The notes below the pieces were generated by a model. It did not search any database. It worked only from the letters and a program-made list of their open reading frames with translations, and had not been told where the DNA came from. Source: Ulva prolifera (Eukaryota; Chlorophyta; Ulvophyceae; Ulvales; Ulvaceae). From it: DNA of 64,000 nt. This document shows positions 40,033 through 51,540 of the stretch, piece after piece. Numbering within the stretch: the stretch's first letter is position 1; each line of letters begins with the position of its first letter. The DNA lies in the NCBI GenBank assembly GCA_023078555.1, contig CM041197.1, positions 62,001 through 126,000 of the forward strand. The letters are read 5' to 3'. Position numbers and translations under genes: made by a program.

Positions 40033-40585
40033 AGATCCTATCTAGATAGGCAGCTAGCCTTCCCGCCAATAATGCAATACGAAGGCATCAACATGCATGT
40101 GTGCCGGGCTGGCCTGCTCCAACAACCCCCACAGGAACAGAAGTGCCCGCTGACTCGGAACACATCTTAGCGGCCATAGCCCATCTCTCCGTCATCCCCG
40201 TAGGTGCCTTCCACACCTGCATGCACAGCATCTGTGTGGCACAGAAAATAATTGAGTACTTGTCATGCCCAACTCTTCCGTGTTGATAACTTTCAGACAT
40301 GGTGGAGGCAACAGAATTGAAAACGTACATTTCGGTCATGTCAGTTCAGCCAGCATACCGCGTGGTTTAGACCGGAGAGTGCCGCAGCAGGCGAACGGGT
40401 ACATGCAACAGTTGGACAAGAACATAGACACATAGCATAAACATGGCGGTGCTGCCCGTCTCACGCTTTCACCGTACACTCACATGCACATCATAGCCAT
40501 GGACACCATCCCAGTGATAATGACGTGTTGCAGTGTGGCTTAGGTACTCCAGCAGGTACTCGCTGAACAGAGTGGATGGACGCAC

Positions 40586-40718
40586 CGGCGAGGTGGCGGG
40601 TAGAGGTGGCCTCAACGGTGGTGAACTGGGCTGTCTGAACTGCCGCGATGTCGCGTGCCGCCTCGGCGGGCATGGCCGCAGCGAGCAGCATGGCGAGGGT
40701 GACGATGACTGACCACAT
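40586..40718 (-). CDS. Signal-peptide exon of a secreted protein
   Basis: Starting at the Met at 40718, the peptide reads MWSVIVTLAMLLAAAMPAEA, ARDIAAVQTAQFTTVEATST, RHLA, with a donor GCCG/GTGCGT at 40585/40586. The copy at 48834-48972 has the same plan (MWSIVV, then SALQAGQFTTLGA, RHLSDAG) and also ends at a GT. Conservation of Met-Trp-Ser, the QFTT motif and the donor supports the exon. An in-frame Met lies seven codons upstream but is not shared. It could begin the beta-helix gene(s) lying at 35.3-28.9 kb on the same strand, which is inference. Confidence 0.55.
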
Positions 40719-40757
40719 CCTTGAAGAGGTTTTCTGCACACGGACAGTGCTGGGCGG

Positions 40758-42320
40758 TCAGAAGAAATGGCACGCGCCGCTCGCAACGTTGGTGAACCTA
40801 CAAACATCTGCAAAGCCTCCACAGCCACAGACCATCTCAACAAACCACAAGCAGGAGGTGGTGGTCAGGGTCACAGAAGTGGGTATAGCATCAGCAAACA
40901 TGAAAATGCTGCCTACCGGTACCCCATCCATAGGTGCTGGCCAAGCAGCAGGAGGTTTGCCGCAAGTAAAGCCTAAATGAACCACTGCATGGCATGTCTC
41001 TGCAGGCACTGAACAGCACTCACCAGAGCTGCTTCACAGTGACTCTGTTCACACACCCAACACACAGTGCCTCCTGACAGAGTCCCCCCAGATGTGGTCT
41101 GGTATGTTGCCAGAGACAGGGCAAGATCAAACACCCTTCTGATTCACCTGTCCTGGTGCAATCAACCTTGGGGAGATACGTGAACGCTAGATCACTAGGA
41201 CTGCTTGTTGCATATGTTGGCAAATAGCACACAGTGTGAACACAATCTCATGCCAGCTGTGCCAGTGGCACAGCATCAATGTGCCTTCTTCTGGTGCTCT
41301 GTGAAAGTTTGATCTTGGCCAGTCAGCAGCTTGAGCAGCTGCTGACTGCCACCCCGACAGTTGACGGTCACCTCAGCCACCGTATACAGACACGGGACGA
41401 GACTGACTCACAGGCAAAGCGAGCACGTTGCCCGCAGCAATACGAGTAATGATGAGGCAGGCGCATGTCAGCAGAGCAACCAAGGTGATCGCAGAGTCGC
41501 GACGGTTGCAGTGTGAGTACGGAAGTATCTAGGAGATGGAAGTTCTCGGCGAGCAGTAGTCATGTTGGCAGTGACTACCAGTGTACACGCAGAGATCACC
41601 GCAGAGTCCGGTACATTGACAATGTCGCACAGCCCGCGCAGTGTTGCAAACGACATCTTTACGTTAATATCCACGCAGGCTCACGATGGACGTATGGGAG
41701 CAGCACGAGATGCGGAGAGGCCACCGCGGAAGTGTTCCGGCCGGGTGCACGCTGCTGCGGGGATTTCAAGCGCGCTCGGTCAAAGCTGGGCATGCATCAC
41801 AGATTCCCGGAGGTGTCCTTGCGTTCGAGCACGACGCACGCAACAGGATGCCGATGGCGTGCGGTGATGGCGTTCTAGCGACTGCTCTGAAATCGAACGT
41901 CACAAAGAATCTCTGAACCGTGGGTACGCAGAGCCTGTCCGTCGTGACCGCGGTGGTCACTGACCAAGGCCACTTGCAAGCAACTGGCTCAGGCGCAGTG
42001 GCCTGTACAAAGGCTGATACTGCATGTACAATCTGTCAATGATCTGCGAGTATATGATCATCATGGAGAGCCACGCGTGGCCAACTACTCAGCTCAACTA
42101 CAGCCACAGTACCCAGCTGTTGCTGTGCACAGCATGCTTCTGCCACACACAAGCCCAACCCGCCAGCTAGCTGCACCGGCTGAACACTGATCCCCACACG
42201 GTATAACACAGTGTATCTGCAGATTGAGGAAAGTGGGAGAGGGGAGGATGCCTTCCACGAGCAGCAGTGCTCTGGCAGCAGCAGTGGTGACCAGGAAACC
42301 AGCAAGGAGGGCTGAAGAGG
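40758..42320 (-). CDS. Scattered beta-helix-like exons
   Basis: Four minus frames hold repeat-like pieces. 40758-41009: FADAIPTSVTLTTTSCLWFV and GCGGFADVCRFTNVASGACH. 41020-41232: HLGGLCQEALCVGCVNRVTV. 41468-41674: FATLRGLCDIVNVPDSAVIS and ACTLVVTANM. 42036-42170: VQLAGGLGLCVAEACC and GTVAVVELSSWPRVALHDDH. All have the alternating hydrophobic, Gly/Cys-rich character of the pieces at 29-34 kb and the same strand. Individual exon limits are not determinable. The alternative frame at 42094-42310 (a Cys-rich tail CGDQC...GYCGCS) is a rival reading. Confidence 0.35.
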
Positions 42321-43011
42321 GGGTGGGCACCTTGTGTTGGTGTGAAGAGCTGAGGTAGAGGTGGGCTTGGGAGTGTAGATGGTGAGGATGAATAGGTGAA
42401 GGTGTGTCTGGACCCGCAGCCTTATATACCGATGTGCAGTCCGGAAACGTGCTTGATCCATGCAGCGGGGTGTCTGAACTGTGCAAGAAATTCAGACGCA
42501 GGCTGCTGTCCCGCATGCATACCTGCTGCCAGGAGTGCCGTGGTGTGCTGCGGCGCGCTGATCTGAGTCAGCCGAACACGCTCTCCGTAACGGCGCGGGC
42601 ACGTGCACATCGCTGCCTCGTTGGGTCCGCCAGAGCTGACAGCATATAGCAAAGTGCCCCTCAAGCTGTGCATAGCTATGCACCTGCGCACGGGACGAAC
42701 TCATGCGGCCACCTGCGGGTAATACCGGTCGCAAGCTCAAGCTGAAGCTCCGTTCGCCGTAATCAGTCTGCTGGTAGCATCTACACATGGCGGATTCTGG
42801 CCACACTCTACATGCGCATGATTCCAGGGAATGTCAGCCGCGAGTTCGCTAGGCTGTGTTTGTATAGCTAGGCGGTACGCGCGGACATTCACGTACCAGA
42901 TGTAACATCGTTCTGTCGTGTACCTGGGCCGGTTTTGCGGTAGGGGATGCCCTGCAGGGCCCTGTGGGGTCTGCTTCACGAGCGATGTTGCTGAAGGCGC
43001 CGCATGCATGC

Positions 43012-43051
43012 ATATATCAAAGATACATTTGCAAATGTATCTTTGAGATAT
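43012..43051. repeat. 40-bp palindrome
   Basis: The core TCAAAGATACATTTG / CAAATGTATCTTTGA (43017-43046) is a perfect 30-bp palindrome. With one mismatch it extends five bases on each side. Confidence 0.95.
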
Positions 43052-43625
43052 GTCTGCCAGACTCACCCAGCATCTCCTCGTCTGCGCCCATGCATATAGT
43101 GCAGCCTCCCAGGATGAAATAAGTAAATAATAACAAGTTTCACACCACTGTGGCGGGCTGGCATGAATTCACGACTCCGATGCTTGACTCACTTGCAGGC
43201 CGGGCAGCTGCGTGGACGTGGCCTCGACTTCGGCTGTGCAATGACCCCAGCGCGTCTAATGTTGGACATGTTTAGATTTATCTGTCACTGTGCGAAAGAT
43301 CTCCGCGCGTCTCGGACCGGAAGGTCAAGTCGGCACATGTGTTCGGTACCCGATCCGCGTGCATGCTGACGGTGCACACCAATCGCCACGGAAGATTTAT
43401 AAACCGTCTGTCACAGCACTGGCCCCACCGCTCTTGCCGCACACGACATACACACTTGCCTGTCACAGGCCCTGTTGAAAACATAGAACCCTAGATGCAC
43501 AGGGGCTAGGTGGGTGCAGCTTCTCGGACTAGTGCAGTGTCGTGTGTGGTGGCGAACGGATGAGGTATCACGCAGGTGCATTGCGTGCAGTTCGTTGTTG
43601 TCCATGGCGTGGGTGTGCGTGTGTG

Positions 43626-43740
43626 TTACGAAGACAAAGCAAGCACGGCAGGTAGCACCGCGAGCAACAACCAGAGGAACCGCACACCGACGCAACCAGC
43701 CACACATCAGCACACCCACGGTCTGCGTGCTGCCCGCCAT
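43626..43740 (-). mobile_element. R2 retroposon, minus strand
   Basis: TTACGAAGACAAAGCAAGCA then CGGCAGGTAGCACCGCGAGC and AACCGCACACC match the reversed tail of the copy at 53433. No clear target duplication. Confidence 0.7.
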
Positions 43741-43981
43741 TGGGGCGCAGCCGGGGAGTTTGGGCCGGCTGGACTGGACTGTGGGGGTTGCGGGTGTGGG
43801 TTTGTGGGTGGGCGGGGGTTGTTGTTGGGGTCTCCCTGTTTCTTTGCACTGCAGCCTTGACTGCATGTGCTTTCGGGGCTCTTCCTCCTGGCTGGTGGGC
43901 GGGGTGCGAGTGTGGGTGGGTGGGCATACGGGTGTGCTTGTGGGTGAGGGGTGTGGGAGTTTGGGTGTGTGGGCTTGTGTG

Positions 43982-44115
43982 TCACAAGAACAAAGCAAGC
44001 ATGGCAGGTAGCAGCGCGAGCAGCAACCAGGGGAACCGCACACCACGCAACAAGCCACACGCAGCGCCAACAGTGGCCGGAGGTGCAGTGGCCGGAGGCA
44101 GTGGCCGGTGCCGAC
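43982..44115 (-). mobile_element. R2 retroposon, minus strand
   Basis: CACAAGAACAAAGCAAGCAT then GGCAGGTAGCAGCGCGAGCA and GGGGAACCGCACACCACGCA match the 53433 copy closely over about 100 bases. A triplicated GTGGCCGGAGG-type motif follows at 44075-44105. Confidence 0.72.
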
Positions 44116-44261
44116 CCACATGCAGCGTCATACATATGAGCAGCTGAAGACCTTACTATAGCAGCTGAAGTGAGGGGCATAGGCACAGGCGCGGTGGGCT
44201 TGGGGGCATGCATTGCCGCAGCATTCACAAGCGCGGGGGTTGGCCGTAGCCAGACACACCC

Positions 44262-44852
44262 ATGGCCGGGGCGGTGCTACCTGCCCCTCCAGCTTTTTCC
44301 TTTGTAACACCCATGGCCACCATCATGCCCCCATACCCACCATCACACACGCACACACACCCCCTCATGCACGCTTTTCTGGGCGCGTGGTGAGTTCTGT
44401 GTGTGTTACAAGGGCAAAGCCGGAGGGGCCGATAGCAGCACCAGGACAACACGGAAGCACACGAACAACACAAAGCACATGCGCCAGGACAGCAGCAGCC
44501 ACCTCGAATCCGCCAAAACTCTGGGCCAAGGAAAAACGAGCACCCCGCCACAGCCCGACAGAAACCCACCGAGCACGCATGCAGACACACCCCCACACCA
44601 CAGCCACCCTAACACCCTCGTCCCCGCTCAGCGACACACCACACGCACCCCCACGCATCCCCACCCTGACACCCGCACGCAACACCACCCTGCCGGCCGC
44701 GCGGCCGCGGCGTCCTAAGCTGGCACCTCGGCCAGCGCCGTCCCATGCACAGGCCGCCGGGGAACGGTATAGCGGCCATATCACTGGATTGCCACATTGT
44801 TCGTTGCCCTGGCGGTGCTACCGGCCACTCCGAATGTGTCCTTGGAACACAC
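44262..44852. mobile_element. Cluster of three R2 pieces
   Basis: Three pieces are seen. A plus tail lies at 44262-44309 (CGGTGCTACCTGCCCCTCCA, TTCCTTTGTAACACC). A minus copy lies at 44407-44760 (TTACAAGGGCAAAGCCGGAG, then a CACACCC-rich middle and GC-rich head). A second plus tail lies at 44804-44852 (GGCGGTGCTACCGGCCACTC, then GTGTCCTTGGAACAC). They look like independent insertions on top of one another. A 10-base C run follows at about 44880. Confidence 0.55.
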
Positions 44853-44935
44853 AGAGACACCCACAATGACCCCAGAACCCCCCCCCCCCAAGCAGTGGGT
44901 GGCCCGTGAGCGGCGCGAGGTGATGGCATGTGTGT

Positions 44936-46149
44936 TACATGGACCAAGGTGGAGGTCAATATGGCATGTGTATGCATGTATTGCAGTCATAGGTGCAGGC
45001 CCGGGCATATGTGTGCTGTGCATCGGAATGTTCCATCGGAATGTTCCTGCAAAGATGCAATCTTTGTAGCACACAAACCGAGTGCAATATTGTGTCAAGC
45101 AACATCCCGGAATCTTGCAGCTGGAGATCATGCAAGAGAGATCTGCACTTGCATGCAGTGCATCACAGCAGGGCACGATGCATGCACATCATGCACACCC
45201 CCCGCACCACTTAAGAATTCAGACCCAGGCAACAACACTGCACATGGCCTGTCAGACTGATTCTGACTTCCTTGACCTGCAGTGGCATGCAGAAGTCAGG
45301 CAGTCAAATGATGTGTCTCTCCTCGCCGGTCACAGTTTGCAGGCCCTGAATTGGTTCTCTATGTCAATATCATGCCCACTCGAGCCTTGAAGTCCTTCAG
45401 TACTGCAAGTTTGCCATCACCTGATTTAGGACTCGCTTTGGCCCAAGGGATTGACCAATTGGGCAGTACTGCTAAAAGCTTGTATGACCACTGGTGAAGT
45501 ACAAATGTGTGAAGAGTGCATGTTCACCAGGCTGCTACGCTGACAAGTATGCTTGTCCATCACGTGGTGTCATGTTGGCACAAGATACAGGGCCAACATA
45601 CCCATGTGGCCATTGCTGAGGGCTTCCGCATCATAGACCATGCATGCCATGCTCAGTGATGCCGTATCACATGATATCCCACATATGCCTGAGCGTATTG
45701 TATTCTGCATCTGCTCAGGCAGACCCAACCACTGAGGCAGCTCGGTGTGCTAGCCAGTTGGCATGCTACAGAGACTTTGTGATCAGAATTCATAGGCAGC
45801 ATAAATACACCCCCGGTGGCGTGCGGAGTGATACACCAGATGCACTCTGCTCACACTGCTGGCACCTCGATGCCAAGGCCGGGTGCCTAGAAGGACCATA
45901 GGGCGAATACGGACAGATGTGCCTGATATGCCTGACAAGGCAAGAAGCACTGCACAGAGAAGCTACCGGGTGTGCGTTGGTGGTTGTGGCCGCTGCTGGC
46001 TGCTGGCGCCTGACTCTTGGGCCTGACTGAATTTTGCGGGGGTGAATGCTGGGGGTGAATGCTGAAGGTGAATGCTGGCGGCTGTATTTAAAACAAGGTG
46101 GACAAGCAGTGCCAGTTTGTGTTGTGTCTGTGATGTGGTCTGTGTTGTG
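44936..46149. other. No supported gene
   Basis: I see no conserved frame or repeat here except short GGAATGTTCC duplications at 45025-45050 and three GGGTGAATGCTG repeats at 46040-46080. Confidence 0.35.
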
Positions 46150-46762
46150 TTACAAGGACAAAGGCAGCAAGGCGGGCAGCACCGCGAAAGAAGCAAACAG
46201 ACGAAGCAAACACACAGACACCCACCACGCCCAAAAAAAAAAACCCCCCAGCACCGGCGCAGAAGACACAGATCCGTAGACCGCCAAGCACACACCCACA
46301 CACCCACAAACCCAAACCCACACACGCACGCACAAACCCCACGGCCGACACACCACATCACAACCACCAGCACCACAACGCCCGCCGCCGTACGACAGGG
46401 CCAAACGCAACACACTGCCGCCTGAGGCCGCCCATCATGGCCGCCCGATTGCCGGGGGCCGCCCTGGCCCCAAGACCCACCCCCACCCCACCGAGCCACA
46501 GCACAGCACACCAGCCCGGCACACCGCCGCGCAGCCTCGCCGGCCCACGCCGCACCGCACCCAGGACAATGCATCGCCCAAGCCGTCTCCGCAGGCCCTG
46601 CACATGCCAACGAAGGCATCCCGCACACCCACCGGGGCCGGCCTAGCTGGAGTCATGATCAGAGGCCACAGGTCGGTGGCGTCAAGCGGACGGGGCGCCC
46701 AAGGGGCACCCCACCGCTCAGGCCGGATGGCCTGTAAGCGGCGAGAGGTCATCAGACAGGAC
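46150..46762 (-). mobile_element. R2 retroposon, longest copy
   Basis: On the minus strand it runs from GATGACCTCTCGCCGCTTAC, AGGCCATCCGGCCTGAGCGG, through a GC-rich head and a GTGTGGG-rich middle to TTTCGCGGTGCTGCCCGCCT and TTGTCCTTGTAACACAA. The head matches 7300-7381 and the tail matches all R2 copies, which gives a full length near 620 bp. Minus frames of 185-221 codons over it are low-complexity artefacts. Confidence 0.72.
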
Positions 46763-46809
46763 TGTGAGTCCCGCCAAAACTGCCTTGCCCGCGTGACGTG
46801 ACCGCGTGA

Positions 46810-46868
46810 CGTGTGGTCTGTGTTGTGTCTGTTGTGTTGCCTGCCTCTCTGGCATTGTCCTTGTAACA
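46810..46868 (+). mobile_element. R2 retroposon tail, plus strand
   Basis: TGTTGTGTTGCCTGCCTCTC then TGGCATTGTCCTTGTAACAC is an R2 3' end on the opposite strand to the neighbouring long copy, 50 bases away. Confidence 0.6.
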
Positions 46869-47296
46869 CAGAGAAGCTACTGGTAGGGCATGTCTTACAT
46901 GACACTACATGGACCCCCTTCAACAAACACACCACAGTGATAAAAGCCATGCTGACTTCCGGAGCAGCGACTGTGCTGGTAGTAGTATGCATGCAAGTTT
47001 GCTGCAGACAATAGTAGTTGGAGAGGCTATGTAATTAACTTGCTGAACTGCTTTGTGACTTGTGGGTATCCATGGGCTGTACATGTTGCATGTTGCTCAC
47101 ATGGAGTGTGCTGGGTTGCATGAAACTTCAATCAATCATTGTGATGAGTGATCAGTGCTGCTGATACCCAGCTGTCAGGGACTACCATGCGGAATTGCTT
47201 GCAACCTTGCAGAGTACAGTTGCGAAATGCAATGCTGCCACCTGGCCAGGTGACAGAATATCCACGGCTCATAGCCATTGGCACCGATGTGTATAG

Positions 47297-48400
47297 TCAC
47301 TTTGGACACCTGACTTCCAACATTTCTGCTCCAGCATGCACAGAGTCGGCCCTGTGCAGACTGCTAGGCGCAACCTCCAGACGCAACCTCCAGACGCCAA
47401 CGTCGGTGCAGCAGCCAGTCTCGGATGGCTCACATTCTGACACAATTGTTATTCTAGCAACTGAAGCAACTGCTTCTACACCACTTGGTGTACCCCAGCG
47501 CAGATATGACAGCATGACAGCATGCTGTCATGCTGTCATGCGCCTGACACCATGCATGGTGTCAGGCGCATGGCAGGCAGGCACACGGTGGTGAGGTGAC
47601 TGCATCATTGGCCCGCTGGTTCACATGAGGCTGATTTTTCAGGCACTACGCTACGCTGCGGCAGTGCAGCTTAAAACAGCAGGGTCAGGGATGCGGCTGG
47701 TTCGCCTCTTGGGCGACCGGAGAAGTGCCTGCTGAGAGGCGAGGCACAAACTCACAATCATGCTGCACATCGTACGTGGTTATATTATACAAGCATGAGA
47801 CGCCTTCATTGGTAAAGCAGCACGTGCAGGGCTCAGCCATGATGCGTGTGCACATGCCCACTTACGGCGGCAACAGTCAAGTCCAGCATGCTTGGACGTA
47901 AAACAATCAGTCCTGGACACAGTACACCGGCGCGCCTCCGAAAGCTCTCGGATGGTGTACACGTCAAGCTCACACTTCAGGTTCTTGTGCCATTCATGCA
48001 CTGCCATAAACTCGATACTTACAATGGTTCAGTGTTGACCTCTTCCTCCTACGGAAGGGAGAGCACATCGCCACAACAGCTTCAAAATTGGTTCAATCGC
48101 TCAATAGAAGAGATCACGACCCAGGCTGCGCTACACCTGCAGAACTGGGTGATTGCTGCCGGGCCGGAGATCCAGCTTCGGCCACCTCCACACTGCATCA
48201 TCAGCTGCAGCATGCGGCTGTCCCACAAAAATTGTGCCATCAGCGGTGCACAGCTCAGTTGCCCTCATCAACACCCATGGTGATGGTGACTACTTCAGAG
48301 TCACCATAGGCGCCCTCCATACCCCCATAGCCACCTGCAGCATGCATGTGCTTGTCAGAGATGCTGCACAGCCCCTCATGCACGTGATACTGCTCCCACT
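47297..48400 (-). CDS. Beta-helix-like exons downstream of a signal-peptide exon
   Basis: Minus frames read, from right to left: ATELCTADGTIFVGQPHAAA (about 48200-48270), then FMAVHEWHKNLKCELDVYTI with DCFTSKHAGLDCC (47790-48010), then SGVEAVASVARITIVSECEP with SETGCC (47400-47490). The middle piece resembles DMKGLRIWKCECEY at 29.1 kb. They lie 0.6-1.5 kb downstream of the signal-peptide exon at 48972 on the same strand, which would suit a secreted beta-helix protein. Frames differ between pieces, so introns are assumed, not shown. Confidence 0.35.
47506..47572. repeat. Two overlapping perfect palindromes (34 and 36 bp)
   Basis: The first palindrome spans 47506-47539 with half ATGACAGCATGACAGCA, and the second spans 47537-47572 with half CATGCGCCTGACACCATG. 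Both are perfect. They overlap by three bases and would form two adjacent hairpins with 17- and 18-bp stems. Confidence 0.97.
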
Positions 48401-48833
48401 GGGCATTGGCAATGGGGCATCACACGCAGGTGCAAAGAAGTCCGCGTGGCGTGCCCGTGGTCATGGGCAAGTGTTGTCACATACGCGTGTACTGCTCCAC
48501 AGCAGATATCCATCTGTGATAGAGAGCTGTGTGCTCAAGAACGGTGTTTTGCCTGAAGGAGAGCAGCTCTTGAGCCTACTGCTCCTCTAAATTTAAATTT
48601 AAAGGCCAGAATGGTGTTTGGCCCTCAGGCGAGTCGACGTCACCCAACCAGATCGGCCTACAGGAACGTTAGAAGGAAAGATGGGCATGAGTGTCGGAAC
48701 GTGGTGCAGGATCGCCGGTGGGCGCCGGTTGCTGCGCAGTGCCCCGAACTGCGCCAAGAGAAAGCACCAACACACTGAGGCGATAGACTGGGGGGGCCCG
48801 GGTACATTCTTGGGTGCAACTCAGGAGCCGTAC

Positions 48834-48972
48834 CAGCATCAGACAGGTGGCGCTGGTGCTGAGCACCGAGGGTTGTGAACTGCCCGGCCTGCAGTGCTGA
48901 GAGGCCACGGGCCTCGGCGGCTGGCGCAGCGCAGCTCAACAGCATTGTAATTGCTACCACGATGGACCACAT
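48834..48972 (-). CDS. Signal-peptide exon of a secreted protein
   Basis: ATG at 48972 opens MWSIVVAITMLLSCAAPAAE, ARGLSALQAGQFTTLGAQHQ, RHLSDAG and meets a donor TG/GTACGG at 48834/48833. It is paralogous to 40586-40718 (shared MWS, PA-EA cleavage region, QFTT, RHL). If it is not spliced, the frame runs on to 48658 in unrelated Pro/Ser/Cys-rich text. Upstream, CTTCACAGAAGGTTTACAG before the ATG could hold a 5' UTR acceptor. Confidence 0.55.
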
Positions 48973-48979
48973 GCTGTAA

Positions 48980-51087
48980 ACCTTCTGTGAAGTGGAGAGT
49001 AAGCCTGCACAGGTTAAGAACTTAGGTCAACACTCTGACGGATATCCATATGCACTTCAGGCACCATGTGGCCATCTTGATCTGCATTGGCTGCTTCATA
49101 CGGACATGCAGTGGCTGGCATGCCTGGACCTCCGTGAGTCACGCACACATGAGCACTGTTTCATGTCAAATGTTTTGCTCACACTCATCTTGTCACTGTC
49201 AAGTGACATGCAGCTGCAACCTGCTGGCCCCACCCATTGAAAGGCTATCTGACATCTACAACTGGCCAGATATCATCTCAAAGGGGTTTGGAGGATCTCA
49301 GCGTCAGCAGGTGCCTGCGCTACGTGGTCAGAAGCGGAATGATGCATTAGTGATACCTACTGCCTTACTCTCCGGAAATCGACATCACAGCATGTCAGAT
49401 GGAGCTGTGGGGAGGAGGGCATATGTTAATATATGGTGTGACGGCAGCGTGTCACACGGACGAATCGGGGAAGCAGAACCAGTTCACACGACAGCAGCGG
49501 CGGGGTGCGGGTGGGTGTGAAGCTGCTTCGTAAGAGGTGCGTTTGCTGCGTGTTCGAAGGATGCCGGCCGGGGACAGCTACCCGAGGCACTGGCTTGCAA
49601 CTGACCAGAGCCACGTTCGAACACGCATATGCCTCCTAGGAGAAGGTATCGCAAAGAGGGGTCTGAATCGGCTGTGAACGGGGGAATGCGCGTGCAAGTG
49701 CTGATACAGGGGGAAAGTCCGGCTAGGAGCTGCTGCGCGGTGTGCAAGTTCACGCAGTTGCGCTATGTGAAAATCCCGGCGCGGCGGATTCGTAATGAGA
49801 ACGACCCCCGCGGGGGGCCCGGCACTGCCGAACCATACCGATGGCGGATATGAAACTTGACCGGGGCAAGGCCGCAGCGTCGCTGATTCGTTGACTGCGA
49901 GACGTACAAGCCATCCCTCCGACAGGGGATGCGCAGTGGTGCAGTGCAGGGCCGGAGCTTGAGACGCAGACACGGATGAACAGACAGCTGACAGACATGA
50001 GCATGCGCAACACAGTCGCGCATACATGTGACCACCGCACCCATGCCACCGCACCACCTGACTGTGGTGTATCTGCTCGTGAATTCACTTAAGTCATGCG
50101 TGTATATCGCTACGAGTGTGTACCAAGTCGTAGAGTTTCGTCATGACAGACGTCTGACCGCAAGACAATCCCCCGCGAGCGCGGCCGGTGCGTCACGAAT
50201 GCGCGACCACGGCCTGGTACGCGCGCTCTGTCGACCTGAATGTGCGTGTACGGAGCTTTCCGTGCAGCACACATAAGTGCAGGGGCTCAAGCAAACGCAG
50301 AACAAGCTCTCATCTGTGTATGCACATTGTACCATCAATCTTCGTGTCTCGAGCAGTACTTGTTCGGCACCAGTGCAGCGGCGAGGAAGCACCTGTCGTA
50401 GTGTGTGCTGGAGTCTGGAGCCTTCGGGGGTGTGCGAATCCTTGCGTGCTTTTAGTGATGTGTGTACAGAATGAATGATGACTACAGACGTGTTCAGTCA
50501 TTTATGCTGCATGGCACGGGCCCGTTGGGCGAATGCTGCATGACCGACAATCACGGCAGCCATGCATGCCAACATGCGAGTGCGTCCGAAAGCATGGCAG
50601 CCGCTGCCTGCCTGCTCCAGCATGGCCAGAACTCCCAGATTTCGCGCGAAACTGCCGCACGCCTGCTATCCGGGGCACCTGTATCTAACGATCAGATGAG
50701 CGGAGGCACGAAACATAAAGCCGCTTGGGAGGTGGCTGTGTGAATCGATCAGGACACATGGCCATGTCCATGGACCGCAGGCCGGCACAGCGAGGCAGAT
50801 GTGCGTGCTACCGGCTGCAGAAGAGTCGACGGGTATACATAATATCTTGCACGTGCAGCACTGTATGCAGCACAGTACCTAGACCCAGCGTCTCTCACGG
50901 CACTGCTTCCACACGCACCCCCAGGGAGCTGATGGTGCGATTGTTCGAGGTGCGGCCATTCGTGTGCTAAGCATCACAGCCGCGCAAGCTGTCGCCGCCG
51001 CGGCCCGTCGCATTTAACGCCCGCCACAAGGCGTACGTCACGTGTGCGTGATGGCGCAGGAAGGGGGCCCTGTGATGGTAATAAATA
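48980..51087. other. No confidently supported gene
   Basis: One plus frame (49629-49853) has a protein-like feel (VQVLIQGESPARSCCAVCKF, TQLRYVKIPARRIRNEND) but no paralogue or recognisable domain. A minus frame over the same bases (49750-50088) is equally open. No repeat family members were seen. Confidence 0.3.
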
Positions 51088-51103
51088 CTTTACAGCGGGA
51101 TAC

Positions 51104-51155
51104 GGATTAGATTCGGTTTCAGTGTTTGTTTTCTCCTGTTCACTCTTTTGTAAAA
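51104..51155 (+). mobile_element. R1 retroposon, 5'-truncated
   Basis: GGATTAGATTCGGTTTCAGT then TTCACTCTTTTGTAA. Flanks CTTTACAGCGGGATAC (51088-51103) and CTTCACAGCACGATAC (51156-51171) match at 13 of 16, an older target duplication. Confidence 0.82.
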
Positions 51156-51470
51156 CTTCACAGCACGATACCACGCCTTGGGTTCGTGTATGCCGTTGCC
51201 TGCCGCAGCGATCACGCGGGTGCACCTTGCGATTGTTTGACAGTTTGGCCCATCCGCTGGCTTGACCTGATCAAAGTGTTCTCTCCGATTTTCCCGAGCC
51301 AGTTTGCTGAGCTGTGATCACAGAAGTGTGGTCGACACGTACGAAGCTTCACGCTCACCCCTCTCACCACAATCTGGTACCGCGGTATACCGTCTCTTTT
51401 TCTGCTGTGGTTGTTTGCAACGGTTTAGTCTTCCGGAACACACCCATCCCCTAGTCCGTCACAAATATGT

Positions 51471-51540
51471 ATGTGTTGCTGTTGATTTGAATGAGACCCG
51501 GGGTTGGTGTTTGTCTTCTTCTGTTCACTCTTTTGTAAGT
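51471..51540 (+). mobile_element. R1 retroposon, diverged
   Basis: ATTTGAATGAGACCCGGGGT, TTGTCTTCTTCTGTTCACTC, TTTTGTAA. The 13-bp flanks GTCACAAATATGT (51458-51470) and GTCACGAATATGT (51541-51553) differ once. Confidence 0.8.

Noticed and set aside
43411..46992. Minus frames of 119-236 codons at 43.4-44.8 and 46.0-47.0 kb
   Set aside because: Same cause: low-complexity R2 bodies with GGTGCTACCTGCC tails.
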